NCBI GenBank assembly: GCA_916610825.1
Contig: OU744449.1
Coordinates: 15,760,415 to 15,824,414 of the forward strand
Reading direction: 5' to 3'
Source of the DNA: Haliclystus octoradiatus
Lineage: Eukaryota; Cnidaria; Staurozoa; Stauromedusae; Haliclystidae
DNA: 64,000 nt
Each line of letters starts with the position of its first letter. The first letter of the stretch is position 1. The notes beneath the pieces were generated by a model. It searched no databases, had not been told where the DNA came from, and worked only from the letters and a program-made list of their open reading frames with translations. A program made the translations under genes and the position numbers. Shown one piece after another: positions 1 to 15,000 of the stretch.

Positions 1-3000
1 AGTGGAAATTTCAAAATAGCAGTTTAGAAGGATAAAAACTGTGCCCAATTCTCTATAGAGAGGTCAGTTTGTCGAAAAAGCTCTTTGCCATACTTAAAAT
101 TTTCCATAATTCCAAAGAAATCACAAATTACAGAAAAGTAATTTACAAGCATTGAAAAAATGTGAAGTTCTCTATATTGATGCTTGCTTGTCAAACAAGA
201 CTTTGCGATGTTTAAACATTCCCTAATTCAAAAGAAACCGCAAATTACAGAGAAGAAATTTACAAGCATTGAAATAATGCGCAATTCATTAGGATGAAGC
301 CTATTTGTCCAAAGAACACTCTTTGATGCTTTATGCATTCCATAATTCCGAAGAAACCGTAAATTTCGAAAGAGCTATTTACAAGGATTGAAACAATTCC
401 CAATTCATATTTATTAAGCCAATCTGTCAAAAGAAAACTCTAGGACGTTTGAAACATTACAGAAGTCCCAAGAAGCCGCAAAGTTTAGAAAAGCGATTTT
501 CCATCTTGGAAGCAATGCGCAATTTCTGATAGCTGGGCGCCTTTGTCCATAGAAGACATTGCAATGCTAAAAAATTATACAAATCCCAAGAAACCTCAGA
601 TTTCAAAATAGCTGTTTTGAAGGACTAAAACTGTGCCCAATTCTCTATAGAGGGGTCAGTTTGTCGAAAGGGATCTTTGCCATGCATAAAATATTCAATA
701 ATTCCAAAGAAATCGCAAATTACAGAAAACCCATTTACAAGCATTGGAACAATGCGGAATTTATTATGATGAAGCCAGTTTGTCCAAAGAACACTCTGTG
801 ATGCTTGATGCATTCCATAATTTCAAAAGAAACCAGAAATTTCGAAAGCGCTATTTACAAGCATTGAAACAATTCCTATTCATATTGATTAGGCCAATTT
901 GTCAAAAGAACAATCTAGGACATTTGAAACATTAAAGAATTACCAACAAGCTGCAAATTTTAGAAAAGCAATTTTCCATCTTGCAAGCAATGCACAATTC
1001 ACGATAGATGGGCCCCTTTGTCCATAGAAGACATTGCGATGCTAAAAAATTATACAATTCCCAAGAAACCGCAGATTTCAAAATAGCTGTTTTGAAGGAT
1101 TAAAATTGTGCCCAATTCTCTATAGAGAGTTCAGTTTGTCGAGAGAGCTCTTTTCCATGCATAAAATATTCCTTAATTCCAAAGAAATCGCAAATTACAG
1201 ATAAGCCATTTACAAGCATTGAAATATTGCGCAATCCATTAGGATGAAGCCTGTTTGTCCAAAGAACAATCTGTGATGCTTGATGCATTCCATAATTTCA
1301 AAAGAGACCGGAAATTTCGAAGGCGCTATTTACTAGCATTGAAACAATTCCCAATTCATATCGATTAGGCCAATTTGTCAAAAGAACAGGCTAGGACATT
1401 TGAAACATTAAAGAATTACCAAGAAGTTGCAATTTTTAGAAAAGCAATTTTCCATCTTTCAAGCAAGGCACAATTCACGATAGATGGGCCCCTTTGTCCA
1501 TAGAAGACATTAGGATGCTAAAAAATTATACAATTCCCAAGAAAGTGCAAATTTCAAAATAGCTGTTTTGAAGGATTAAAATTGTGCCCAATTCTCTATA
1601 GAGAGTTCAGTTTGTCGAGAGAGCTCTTTGCCATGCATAAAATATTCCTTAATTCCAAAGAAATCGCAAATTACAGATAAGCCATTTACAAGCATTAAAA
1701 TAATGCGAAATTCATAAGGATGAAGCCTGTTGGTCCAAAGAACACTCTGTCATGCTTTATGCATTCCATATTGCCAAAGAGACCGGAAATTTCGAAAGAG
1801 CTATTTACAAGCATTGAAACAATTCCCAATTCATATCGATTAGGCCAATTTGTCAAAAGAACACTCTAAGACGTTTGAAACATTACAGAATTCCCAACAA
1901 GCCGCAAATTTTAGAAAAGCAATTTTCCATTTCGGAAGGAATGTGCAATTCACGATAGAGGGGCCTCTTTGTTCATAGAAGACATTGCGATGCTAAAAAA
2001 TTATACAATTCCCAAGAAACCTCAGATTTCAAAATAGCTGTTTTGAAGGACTAAAACTTTGCCCTATTATCTATAGAGAGGTCAGTTTGTCGGAAGAGAT
2101 CTTTGCCATGCATAAAATATTCAATAATTCCAAAGAAATCGCAAAATACAGAACAGCCATTTACAAGCATTTAAACAAAGCGCAATTCTCTATATTGAGG
2201 CCTGCTTGTCGAAACAACACTTTGCGATGTTTGAACATTCCCTAATTCAAAAGAGACCGCAAATTACAGAGAAGAAATTTACAAGCATTGAAATTATGCG
2301 CAATTCATTAGGATGAAGCCTATCTGTCCAAAGAACACTCTGTGATGCTTTATGCATTCCATAATTCCGAAAAGACCGGAAATTTCGAAAGAGCTATTTA
2401 CAAGCATTGAAACAATTCCCAATTCATATTGATTAGGCCAATTTGTCAAAAGAACAATCTAGGACGTTTAAAAGATTAAAGAACTCCCAAGAAGTCGCAA
2501 AGTTTAGAAAAGCAATTTCCCATCTTTGAAGCAATGCGCAATTCACGATAGAGGGGCGCCTTTGTCCATAGAAGACATTGCGATGCTAAAAAATTATACA
2601 ATTCCCAAGAAACCGCAGATTTCAAAATAGCTGTTTTGAAGGATTAGAATCGTGCCCAATTCTCTATAGAGATTTCAGTTTGTCGAAAGTGCTCTTTGCC
2701 ATTCATAAAATATTCCTTAATTCCAAAGAAATCGCAAATTACAGAAAAGTAATTTACAAGCATTGAAACAGTGCGAAGTTCTCTATATTGATGCCAGCTT
2801 GTCGAAACAAAACTTTGCGATGTTTAAACATTCCCTAATCCAAAAGAAACCGCAAATTAAAGAGAAGAAAGTTACAAGCATTGAAATAATGCGCAATTCA
2901 TTAGGATGAAGCCTATCTGTCAAAAGAACACTCTGTGATGCTTTATGCATTCCATAATTCAGAAGAGACCGTAAATTTCGAAAGAGCTATTTACAAGGAT

Positions 3001-6000
3001 TGAAACAATTCCCAATTCATATTGATTAGGCCAATTTGTCAAAAGAACACTCTAGGACGTTTGAAACATTACAGAAGTCCCAAGAAGTTGCAATTTTTAG
3101 AAAAGCAATTTTCCATCTTGCAAGCAATGCACAATTCACGATAGATGGGCCCCTTTGTCCATAGAAGACATTAGGATGCTAAAAAATTATAAAATTCCCA
3201 AGAAAGTGCAAATTTCAAAATAGCGGTTTAGAAGGATTAAAACTGTGCCCAATTCTCTATAGAGAGGTCAGTTTGTCGAAAGAGCTCTTTGCCATACTTA
3301 AAATTTTCCTTAATTCCAAGGAAATCACAAATTACAGAAAAGTAATTTACAAGCATTGAAACAATGCGAAGTTCTCTATATTGATGCTTGCTTGTCGAAA
3401 CAACACTTTGCGATGTTTAAACATTCCCTAATTCAAAACAAATCGCAAATTACAGATTAGCCATTTACAAGCATTGAAATAATGCGCAATTCATTAGGAT
3501 GAAGCCTGTTTGTCCAAAGAACAATCTATGATGCTTTATGCATTCCATATTTCCGAAGAGACCAGAAATTTCAAAAGAGCTATTTACAAGCATTGAAACA
3601 ATTCCCAATTCATATTGATTAGGCCAATTTGTCAAAAGATCACTCTAAGACGTTTGAAACAATACAGAATTCCCAACAAGCAACAAATTTTAGAAAAGCA
3701 ATTTTCCATTTCAGAAGCAATGCGCAATTCACGATAGAGGGGCCTCTTTGTCCATAGATGACATTGCGATGCTAAAAAATTATACAATTCCCAAGAAAGT
3801 GGAAATTTCAAAATAGCTGTTTAGAAGGATTAAAACTGTGCCCAATTCTCTATAGAGAGGTCAGTTTGTCGAAAGAGCTCTTTGCCAAATTAAAAATTTT
3901 CCTTAATTCCAAAGAAATCACAAATTACAGAAAAGTAATTTACAAGCATTGAAACAATGCGAAGTTCTCTATTTGATGCTTGCTTGTCGAAACAACACTT
4001 TGCGATGTTTAAACATTCCCTAATTCAAAAGAAACCGCAAATTACAGAGAAGAAATTTACAAGCATTGAAATAATGCTCAATTCAATAGGATGAAGCCTA
4101 TTTGTCCAAAGAACACTCTTTGATGCTTTATGCATTCCATAATTCCGAAGAGACCGTAAATTTCGAACGAGCTATTCACAAGGATTGAAATAATGCGCAA
4201 TTCAATAGGATTAAGCCCATTTGTCAAAAGAACACTCTAGGACGTTTGAAACATTACAGAAGTCCCAAGAAGCTGCAAAGTTTAGAAAAGCGATTTTCCA
4301 TCTTGGAAGCAATGCACAATATATGATAAAGGGGCGCCTTTGTCCATAGAAGACATTGCGATGCTAAAAAATTATACAATTCCCAAGAAACCGCAGATTT
4401 CAAAATAGCTGTTTTGAAGGATTAAAATTGTGCCCAATTCTCTATAGAGAGCTCAGTTTGTCGAGAGAGCTCTTTGCCATGCATAAAATATTCCTTAATT
4501 CCAAAGTAATCGCAAATTACAGAAAAGCCATTTACAAACATTGAAATAACGCGCAATTCATTAGGATGAAGCCTGTTTGTCCAAAGAACAATCTGTGATG
4601 CTTGATGCATTCCATAATTTCAAAAGAGACCGGAAATTTCGAAAGCGTTATTTACTAGCATTGAAACAATTCCCAATTCATATTGATTAGGCCAATTTGT
4701 CAAACGAACAGGCTAGGACATTTGAAACATTAAAGAATTACCAAGAAGTTGCAATTTTTAGAAAAGCAATTATCCATCTTGCAAGCAAGGCACAATTCAC
4801 GATAGATGGGCCCCTTTGTCCATAGAAGACATTAGGATGCAAAAAATTATAAAATTCCCAAGAAAGTGCAAATTTCAAAATAGCTGTTTTGAAGGATAAA
4901 AAATGTGCCCAATTCTCTATAGAGAGTTCAGTTTGTCGAGAGAGCTCTTTGCCATGCATAAAATATTCCTTAATTCCAAAGAAATCGAAAATTACAGATT
5001 AGCCATTTACAAGCATTGAAATAAATCGCAATTCATTAGGATGAAGCCTGTTTGTCCAAAGAACAATCTGTGATGCTTTATGCATTCCATATTTCCGAAG
5101 AGACCGGAAATTTCGAAAGAGCTATTTACAAGCATTGAAACAATTCCCAATTCATATTGATTAGGCCAATTTGTCAAAAGAACACTCTAGGACGTTTGAA
5201 ACATTACAGAAGTCCCAAGAAGCCGCAAAGTTTAGAAAAGCGATTTTCCATCTTGGAAGCAATGCACAATTTATGATAGAGGGGCGCCTTTGTCCATAGA
5301 AGACATTGCAATGCTAAAAAATTATACAATTCCCAAGAAACCTCAGACTTCAAAATAGCTGTTTTGAAGGACTAAAACTTTGCCCAATTCTCTATAGAGA
5401 GGTCAGCTTGTCGAACGGGATCTTTGCCATGCATAAAAAATTCCTTAATTCCAAAGAAATCGCAAATTACAGAAAACCCATTTACAAGCATTGAAACAAT
5501 GCGGAATTTATAATGATGAAGGCTGTTTGTCCAAAGAACACTCTGTGATGCTTGATGCATTCCATAATTTCAAAAGAAACCGAAAATTTCGAAAGCGCTA
5601 TTTACAAGCATTGAAACAATTCCTATTCATATTGATTAGGCCAATTTGTCAAAATAACAATCTAGGACATTTGAAACATTAAAGAATTACCAACAAGCTG
5701 CAAATTTTAGAAAAGCAATTTTCCATCTTGCAAGCAATGCACAATTCACGATAGATGGGCCCCTTTGTCCATAGAAGACATTGCGATGCTAAAAAATTAT
5801 ACAATTCCCAAGAAACTGCAGATTTCAAAATAGCTGTTTTGAAGGATTAAAATTGTGCCCAATTCTCTATAGAGAGTTCAGTTTGTCGAGAGAGCTCTTT
5901 TCCATGCATAAAATATTCCTTAATTCCAAAGAAATCGCAAATTACAGAAAAGCCATTTACAAGCATTGAAATAACGCGCAATTAATTAGGTTGAAGCCTG

Positions 6001-9000
6001 TTCGTCCAAAGACCAATCTGTGATGCTTGATGCATTCCATAACTTCAAAAGAGACCGGAGATTTCGAAAGCGCTATTTACTAGCATTTAAACAATTCCCA
6101 ATTCATATTGATTCGGCCAATTTGTCAAAAGAACAGGCTAGGACATTTGAAACATTAAAGAATTACCAAGAAGTTGCAATTTTTAGAAAAGCAATTTTCC
6201 ATCTTGCAAGCAAGGCACAATTAACGATAGATGGGCCCCTTTGTCCATAGAAGACATTAGGATGCTAAAAAATTATACAATTCCCAAGAAAGTGCAAATT
6301 TCAAAACATCTGTTTTGAAGGATTAAAATTGTGCCCAATTCTCTATGGAGAGTTCAGTTTGTCGAGAGAGCTCTTTGCCATGCCTAAAATATTCCTTAAT
6401 TCCAAAGAAATCGCAAATTACAGATAAGCCATTTACAAGCATTGAAATAATGCGCAATTCTTTAGGATGAAGCTTGTTTGTCCAAAGAACAATCTGTGAT
6501 GCTTTATGCATTCCATATTTCCGAAGAGACCAGAAATTTCGAAAGAGCTATTTACAAGCATTGAAACAATTCCCAATTCATATTGATTAGGCCAATTTGT
6601 AAAAAGAACACTCTAAGACGTTTGAAACGTTACAGAATTCCCAACAAGCCGCAAATTTTAGAAAAGAAATTTTCCATTTCGGAAGCAATGTGCAATTCAC
6701 GATAGAGGGGCCTCTTTGTTCATAGAAGACATTGCGATGCTAAAAAATTATACAATTCCCAAGAAAGTGGAAATTTCAAAATAGCAGTTTAGAAGGATAA
6801 AAACTGTGCCCAATTCTCTATAGAGAGGTCAGTTTGTCGAAAAAGCTCTTTGCCATACATAAAATTTTCCATAATTCCAAAGAAATCACAAATTACAGAA
6901 AAGTAATTTACAAGCATTGAAACAATGCGAAGTTCTCTATATTGATGCTTGCTTGTCGAAACAACACTTTGCAATGATTAAACATTCCCTATTTCAAAAG
7001 AAACTGCAAATTACAGAGAAGAAATTTACAAGCATTGAAATAATGTGCAATTCATTAGGATGAAGCCAATTTGTCCAAAGAACACTCTGTGATGCTTTAT
7101 GCATTCCACAATTCCGAAGAGACCGTAAATTTCGAAAGAGCTATTTACAAGGATTGAAACAATTCCCAATTCATATTGATTAGGTCAATTTGTCAAAAGA
7201 ACACTCTAGGACGTTTGAAACATTACAGAAGTCCCAAGAAGCTGCAAAGTTTAGAAAAGCGATTTTCCATCTTGGAAGCAATGCACAATTTATGATAGAA
7301 GGGCCCCTTTGTCCATAGAAGACATTGCAATGCTAAAAAATTATACAATTCCAAAGAAGCCTCAGATTTCAAAATAGCAGTTTAGAAGGATAAAAACTGT
7401 GCCCAATTCTCTATAGAGAGGTCAGTTTGTCGAAAAAGCTCTTTGCCATACATAAAATTTTCCATAATTCCAAAGAAATTGCAAATTACAGAAAAGTAAT
7501 TTACAAGCATTGAAACAATGCGAAGTTCTCTATATTGATGCTTGCTTGTCGAAACAACACTTTGCAATGATTAAACATTCCCTATTTCAAAAGAAACTGC
7601 AAATTACAGAGAAGAAATTTACAAGCATTGAAATAATGTGCAATTCATTAGGATGAAGCCAATTTGTCCAAAGAACACTCTGTGATGCTTTATGCATTCC
7701 ACAATTCCGAAGAGACCGTAAATTTCGAAAGAGCTATTTACAAGGATTGAAACAATTCCCAATTCATATTGATTAGGTCAATTTGTCAAAAGAACACTCT
7801 AGGACGTTTGAAACATTACAGAAGTCCCAAGAAGCTGCAAAGTTTAGAAAAGCGATTTTCCATCTTGGAAGCAATGCACAATTTATGATAGAAGGGCCCC
7901 TTTGTCCATAGAAGACATTGCAATGCTAAAAAATTATACAATTCCAAAGAAGCCTCAGATTTCAAAATAGCTGTTTTAAAGGACTAAAAATTTGCCCTAT
8001 TATCTATAGAGAGGTCAGTTTGTCGGAAGAGATCTTTGCCATGCATAAAATATTCAATAATTCCAAAGAAATTGCAAATTACAGAAAAGCCATTTATAAG
8101 CATTGAAACAATGCGCAATTCTCTATATTGAGGCCTCCTTGTCGAAACAACACTTTGGGATGTTGAAACATTCCCTAATTCCAAAGAAACCGCAAATTAC
8201 AGAGAAGAAATTTATAAGCATTGAAACAATGCGTAATTCCCTATATTAATGCCTGCTTGTCGAAACAACACTTTGCGATGTTTAAACATTCCCTAATTCC
8301 AAAGAAACCGCAAATTACAGAGAGGAAATTTACAAGCATTTAAATAATGCACAATTCATTAGGATGAAGCCTATTCGTCCAAAGAACACTCTGTGATGCT
8401 TGATACATTAAATAATTCCTAGAACCCGGAAATTTCTAAAGAGCTATTTACAAGCATTGAAACAATTCCCAATTCATATTAATTGGGCCATTTTGTCAAA
8501 AGAACACTCTAGGACGTTTGAAACATTACCGAATTCCCAAGAAGCTGTAAATTAGAGAAATGCAATTTTCCATCTTGCAAGCAATGCACAATCCACGATA
8601 GATTGGCCCCTTTGTCCATAGAAGACATTGCGATGCTAAAAAATTATACAAATCCCAAGAAATCGCAAAAATCAAAATAGTTGTTTAGAAGGATTAAAAC
8701 TGTGCCCAACTCTGTATAGTGAGGTCAGTTTACCGAAAGAGCTCTTTGCCATCCTTAAAATATTCCATAATTCCAAAGAAATTGCAAATTACAGAAAAGC
8801 CATTTACATGCATTGAAACAATGCACAATTCTCTAAATTGAGTCCTGCTTGTCGAAACAACACTTTGCCAAGCTTAAACATTCCCTAATTCCAATGAAAC
8901 TGGAAATTACAGAAATGCCTTTTACAAGCATTGAAACAATGCGCAACTCATTATAATGAAGCCTGTTTGTCCAAAGAACACTCTGTGATGCTTGATGCAT

Positions 9001-12000
9001 TCCATAATTCCAAAGAGACCGGAAATTTCTAAAGAGCCATTTACAAGGATTGAAACAATTCCCAATTCATATTGATTAGGCCAATTTGTCAAAAGAACAC
9101 TCTAGGACGTTTGAAACATTACAGAAGTCCCAAGAAGCAGCAAAGTTTAGAAAAGCGATTTTCCATCTTGGAAGCAATGCGCAATTTATGATAGAAGGGC
9201 GCCTTTGTCCATAGAAGACATTGCGATGCTAAAAAATTATACAATTCCCAAGAAACCGCAGATTTCAAAATAGCTGTTTTGAAGGATTAAAATCGTGCCC
9301 AATTCTCTATAGAGAGTTCAGGTTGTCGAAAGTGCTCTTTGCCATTCATAAAATATTCCTCAATTCCAAAGAAATCGCAAATTACAGAAAAGTAATTTAC
9401 AAGCATTGAAACAGTGCGAAGTTCTCTATATTGATGCCAGCTTGTCGAAACAACACTTTGCGATGTTGAAACATTCCCTAATTCCAAAGAAACCGCAAAT
9501 TACAGAGAAGAAATTTATAAGCATTGAAACAATGCGTAATTCTCTATATTAATGCCTGCTTGTCGAAACAACACTTTGCGATGTTTAAACATTCCCTAAT
9601 TCCAAAGAAACCGCAAATTACAGAGAGGAAATTTACAAGCATTTAAATAATGCGCAATTCATTAGGATGAAGCCTGTTTGTCCAAAGAACATTCTGTGAT
9701 GCTTGATGCTTTCCAAAATTCCAAAGAGATCGGAAATTTCTAAAGAGCTATTTACACGCATTGAAACAATTACCAATTCATATTGATTGGGCCATTTTGT
9801 CAAAAGAACACTGTAGGACATTTAAAACATTACTGAATTCCCAAAAAGCTGCAAATTTGAGAAAAGCCAGTTTCCATCTTGCAAGCAATGCGCAATTCAA
9901 GATAGAGGGGCCCCATTGTCCATAGAAGACATTGCGATTCTAAAAAATTATACAAATCCCAAGAAATCGCAAAAATCAAAATAGCTGGTTAGAAGGAATA
10001 TAACCTTGCCCAATTCTCTATAGAGAGGTCAGTTTGTAGAAAGAGGTCTTTGCCATGCTTAAACTATTCCTTAATTCAAAATGCATCTCAAATAACAGAA
10101 AAGCCATTTACAAGCATTGAAACAATGCACAATTCTCTATATTGAGTTCTGCTTGTCGAAACAACACTTTGCGAATCTTAAACATTCCGTAATTCCAAAG
10201 AAACGGCAAATTACAGAAAAGCCATTTACATGCATTGAAACAATGCACAATTCTCTAAATTGAGTCCTGCTTGTCGAAACAACACTTTGCCAAGCTTAAA
10301 CATTCCCTAATTCCAATGAAACTGGAAATTACAGAAATGCCTTTTACAAGCATTGAAACAATGCGCAATACATTATAATGAAGCCTGTGTGTCCAAAGAA
10401 CACTCTGTGATGCTTGATGCATTCCATAATTCCAATGAGACCGGAAATTTCTAAAGAGCCATTTACAAGGACTGAAACAATTCCCAATTCATATTGATTA
10501 GGCCAATTTGTCAAAAGAACACTCTAGGACGTTTGAAACATTACAGAAGTCCCAAGAAGCCGCAAAGTTTAGAAAAACGATTTTCCATCTTGGAAGCAAT
10601 GCGCAATTTATGATAGAAGGGCGCCTTTGTCCATAGAAGACATTGCGATGCTAAAAAATTATACAATTCTCAAGAATCTGCAGATTTCAAAATAGCTGTT
10701 TTGAAGGATTAAAATCGTGCCCAATTCTCTATAGAGAGTTCAGGTTGTCGAAAGTGCTCTTTGCCATTCATAAAATATTCCTTAATTCCAAAGAAATCGC
10801 AAATTACAGAAAAGTAATTTACAAGCATTGAAACAGTGCGAAGATCTCTAAATTGATGCCAGCTTGTCGAAACAAAACTTTGCGATGTTTAAACATTCCC
10901 TAATTCAAAAGAAACCGCAAATTAAAGAGAAGAAATTTACAAGCATTGAAATAATGCGCAATTCATTAGGATGAAGCCTATCTGTCCAAAGAACACTCTG
11001 TGATGCTTTATGCATTCCATAATTCTGAAAAGACCGGAAATTTCGAAAGAGCTATGTACAAGCATTGAAACAATTCCCAATTCATATTGATTAGGCCAAT
11101 TTGTCAAAAGAACAATCTAGGACGTTTAAAAGATTAAAGAACTCCCAAGAAGCCGCAAAGTTTAGAAAAGCAATCTTCCATCTTAGAAGCAATGCGCAAT
11201 TCACGATAGAGGGGCGCCTTTGTCCATAGAAGACATTGCCATGCTAAAAAATTATACAATTCCAAAAAAACCGCAGATTTTAAAATAGCTGTTTTGAAGG
11301 ATTAAAATCGTGCCCAATTCTCTATAGAGAGTTCAGTTTGTCGAAAGTGCTCTTTGCCATTCATAAAATATTCCTTAATTCCAAAGAAATCGCAAATTAC
11401 AGAAAAGTAATTTACAAGCATTGAAACAGTGCGAAGTTCTCTATATTGATGCCAGCTTGTCGAAACAAAACTTTGCGATGTTTAAACATTCCTTAATTCA
11501 AAAGAAACCGCAAATTAAAGATAAGAAATTTACAAGCATTGAAATAATGCGCAATTCATTAGGATGAAGCCTATTCGTCCAAAGAACACTCTGTGATGCT
11601 TGATACATTCCATAATTCCGAGAACCCGGAAATTTCTAAAGAGCTATTTACAAGCATTGAAACAATTCCCAATTCATATTGATTGGGCCATTTTGTCAAA
11701 AGAACACTCTAGGACAATTGAAACACTACCAAATTCCCAAGAAGTTGCAAATTTGAAAAATGCTATTTTCCATCTTGCAAGCAATGCGCAATCCACGATA
11801 GATTGGCTCCTTTGTCCATAGAAGACATTGCGATGCTAAAAAATTTTACAATTCCAAAGAAACTGCAAATTTCAAAATATTTGTTTAGAAGGTTTAAAAC
11901 TGTGCCCAACTCTGTATAGTGAGGTCAGTTTACCGAAAGAGCTCTTTGCCATCCTTAAAATATTCCATAATGCCAAAGAAGTTGCAAATTACAGAAAAGC

Positions 12001-15000
12001 CATTTCTAAGCATTGGAACAATGCGCAATTCTCTATATTGAGGCCTCCTTGTCGAAACAACACTTTGCAATGTTTAAACATTCCCTAATTCAAAAGAAAC
12101 CGCAAATTAAAGAGAAGAAATTTACAAGCATTGAAATAATGTGCAATTCATTAGGATGAAGCCTATCTGTCCAAAGAACACTCTGTGATGCTTTATGCAT
12201 TCCATAATTCCGAAAAGACCGGAAATTTCGAAAGAGCTACGTACAAGCATTGAAACAATTCCCAATTCATATTGATTAGGCCAACTTGTCAAAAGAACAA
12301 TCTAGGACGTTTAAAAGATTAAAGAACTCCCAAGAAGCCGCAAAGTTTAGAAAAGCAATCTTCCATCTTAGAAGCAATGCGCAATTCACGATAGAGGGGC
12401 GCCTTTGTCCATAGAAGACATTGCGATGCTAAAAAATTATACAATTCCCAAGAAACCGCAGATTTCAAAATAGCTGTTTTGAAGGATTAAAATCGTGCCC
12501 AATTCTCTATAGAGAGTTCAGTTTGTCGAAAGTGCTCTTTGCCATTCATAAAATATTCCTTAATTCCAAAGAAATCGCAAATTACAGAAAAGTAATTTAC
12601 AAGCATTGAAACAGTGCGAAGTTCTCTATATTAATGCCTGATTGTCGAAACAACACTTTGCGATGTTTAAACATTCCCTAATTCCAAAGAAACGGCAAAT
12701 TACAGAAAAGCCATTTACATGCATTGAAACAATGCACAATTCTCTAAATTGAGTCCTGCTTGTCGAAACAACACTTTGCCAAGCTTAAACATTCCCTAAT
12801 TCCAATGAAACTGGAAATTACAGAAATGCCTTTTACAAGCATTGAAACAATGCACAACTCATTATAATGAAGCCTGTTTGTCCAAAGAACACTCTGTGAT
12901 GCTTGATGCATTCCATAATTCCAAAGAGACCGGAAATTTCTAAAGAGCCATTTACAAGCATTGAAACAATTACCAATTCATATTGATTAGGCCAATTTGT
13001 CAAAAGAACACTCTAGGACATATCAAACAATACAGAATTCCCAAGAAGCCGCAAATTTTAGATAAGCAATTCTAAATCTTGGAAGCAACGCGCACTTCAC
13101 GAGAGAAGGGCCCATATGTCCATAGAAAACATTGCGATGCTTAAAAATTATACAAATCCCAAGAAATCGCAAATTTCAAAATAGCTGGTTAGAAGGAATA
13201 AAACCTTGCCCAATTCTCTATAGAGAGGTCAGTTTGTCGAAAGAGCTCTTTGCCATGCTTAAACTATTCCTTAATTCCAAATGCACTGCAAATCACAGGA
13301 AAGCCATGTACAAGCATTGAAACAATGCACAATTCTCTAAATTGAGTCCTGCTTGTCGAAACAATACTTTGCCAAGCTTAAACATTCATTAATTCCAAAA
13401 AAACTGCAAATTACAGAAAAGCCATTTACAAGCATTGAAACAATGCGCAATTCATTATAATGAAGCCTGTGTGTCCAAAGAACACTCTGTGATGCTTGAT
13501 GCATTCCATAATTCCAAAGAGACCGGAAATTTCTCAAGAGCTATTTACAAGCATTGAAACAATTCCTAATTCATATTGATTAGGCCATTTGTCAATAAAA
13601 TACTCTAGGATGTTTGAAACATTACAGAATTCCCAAGAAGCCGCAAATTTTAGATAAGCCATTTTTATCTTGGAAGCAATGCGCAATTCACGATAAAGGG
13701 GCCTCGTTTGTCCATAGAAGACATTGCGATACTAAAAAATTATACAAATCCCAAGAAATCGCAAATTTCAAAATAGCTGGTTAGAAGGAATAAAACCTTG
13801 CCCAATTTTCTATAGAGAGGTCAGTTTGTCGAAAGAGCTCTTTGCCATGCTTAAACTTTTCCTTAATTCCAAATGCACCGCAAATTACAGGAAAGCCATC
13901 TACAAGCATTGAAACAATGCACAATTCTCTAAATTGAGTCCTGCTTGTCGATACAATACTTTGCCAAGCTTAATCATTCATTAATTCCAAAAAAACTGCA
14001 AATTACAGAAAAGCCATTTACAAGCATTGAAACAATGCGCAATTCATTATAATGAAGCCTGTGTGTCCAAAGAACACTCTGTGATGCTTGATGCATTCCA
14101 TAATTCCAAAGAGACCGGAAATTTCTCAAGAGCTATTTACAAGCATTGAAACAATTCCTAATTCATATTGATTAGGCCATTTGTCAAAAAAATACTCTAG
14201 GATGTTTGAAACATTACAGAATTCCCAAGAAGCGGCAAATTTTAGATAAGCCATTTTTATCTTGGAAGCAATGCGCAATTCACGATAAAGGGGCCCCGTT
14301 TGTCCATAGAAGACATTGCGATTCTAAAAAATTATACAAATCCCAAGAAATCGCAAATTTCAAAATAGCTGGTTAGAAGGAATAAAACCTTGCCCAATTC
14401 TCTATAGATAGGTCAGTTTGTTGAAAGAGCTCTTTGCCATGCTTAAACTATTCCTTAATTGCAAATGCACCGCAAATTACAGAAAAGCCATTTACAAGCA
14501 TTAAAACAATGCACAATTCTCTATATTGAATCCTGCTTGTCGAAACAACACTTTGCAAAGCTTAAACATTCCATAATTCGAAAGAAACCGCAAATTACAG
14601 AAAAGCCATCTACAAGCATTGAAGCAATGCACAATTCTCTATATTGAATCCTGCTTGTCGAAACAACACTTTGCGATGCATAAACATTCCCTAAGTCCAA
14701 TGAAACTGGAAATTTCAGAAATGCCTTTTACAAGCATTGAAACAATGCGCAACTCATTATAATGAAGCCTGTTTGTCCAAAGAACACTCTGTGATGCTTG
14801 ATGCATTCCATAATTCCAAAGAGACAGGAAATTTCTAAAGAGCTATTTACAAGCATTGAAACAATTACCAATTCATACTGATTAGGCCAATTTGTCAAAA
14901 GAATACTCTAGGATGTTTGAAACATTACAGAATTCCAAAGATGCCCCAAATTTTAGATAAGCAATTCTAAATCTTGGAAGCAATGCGCACTCCACGATAG

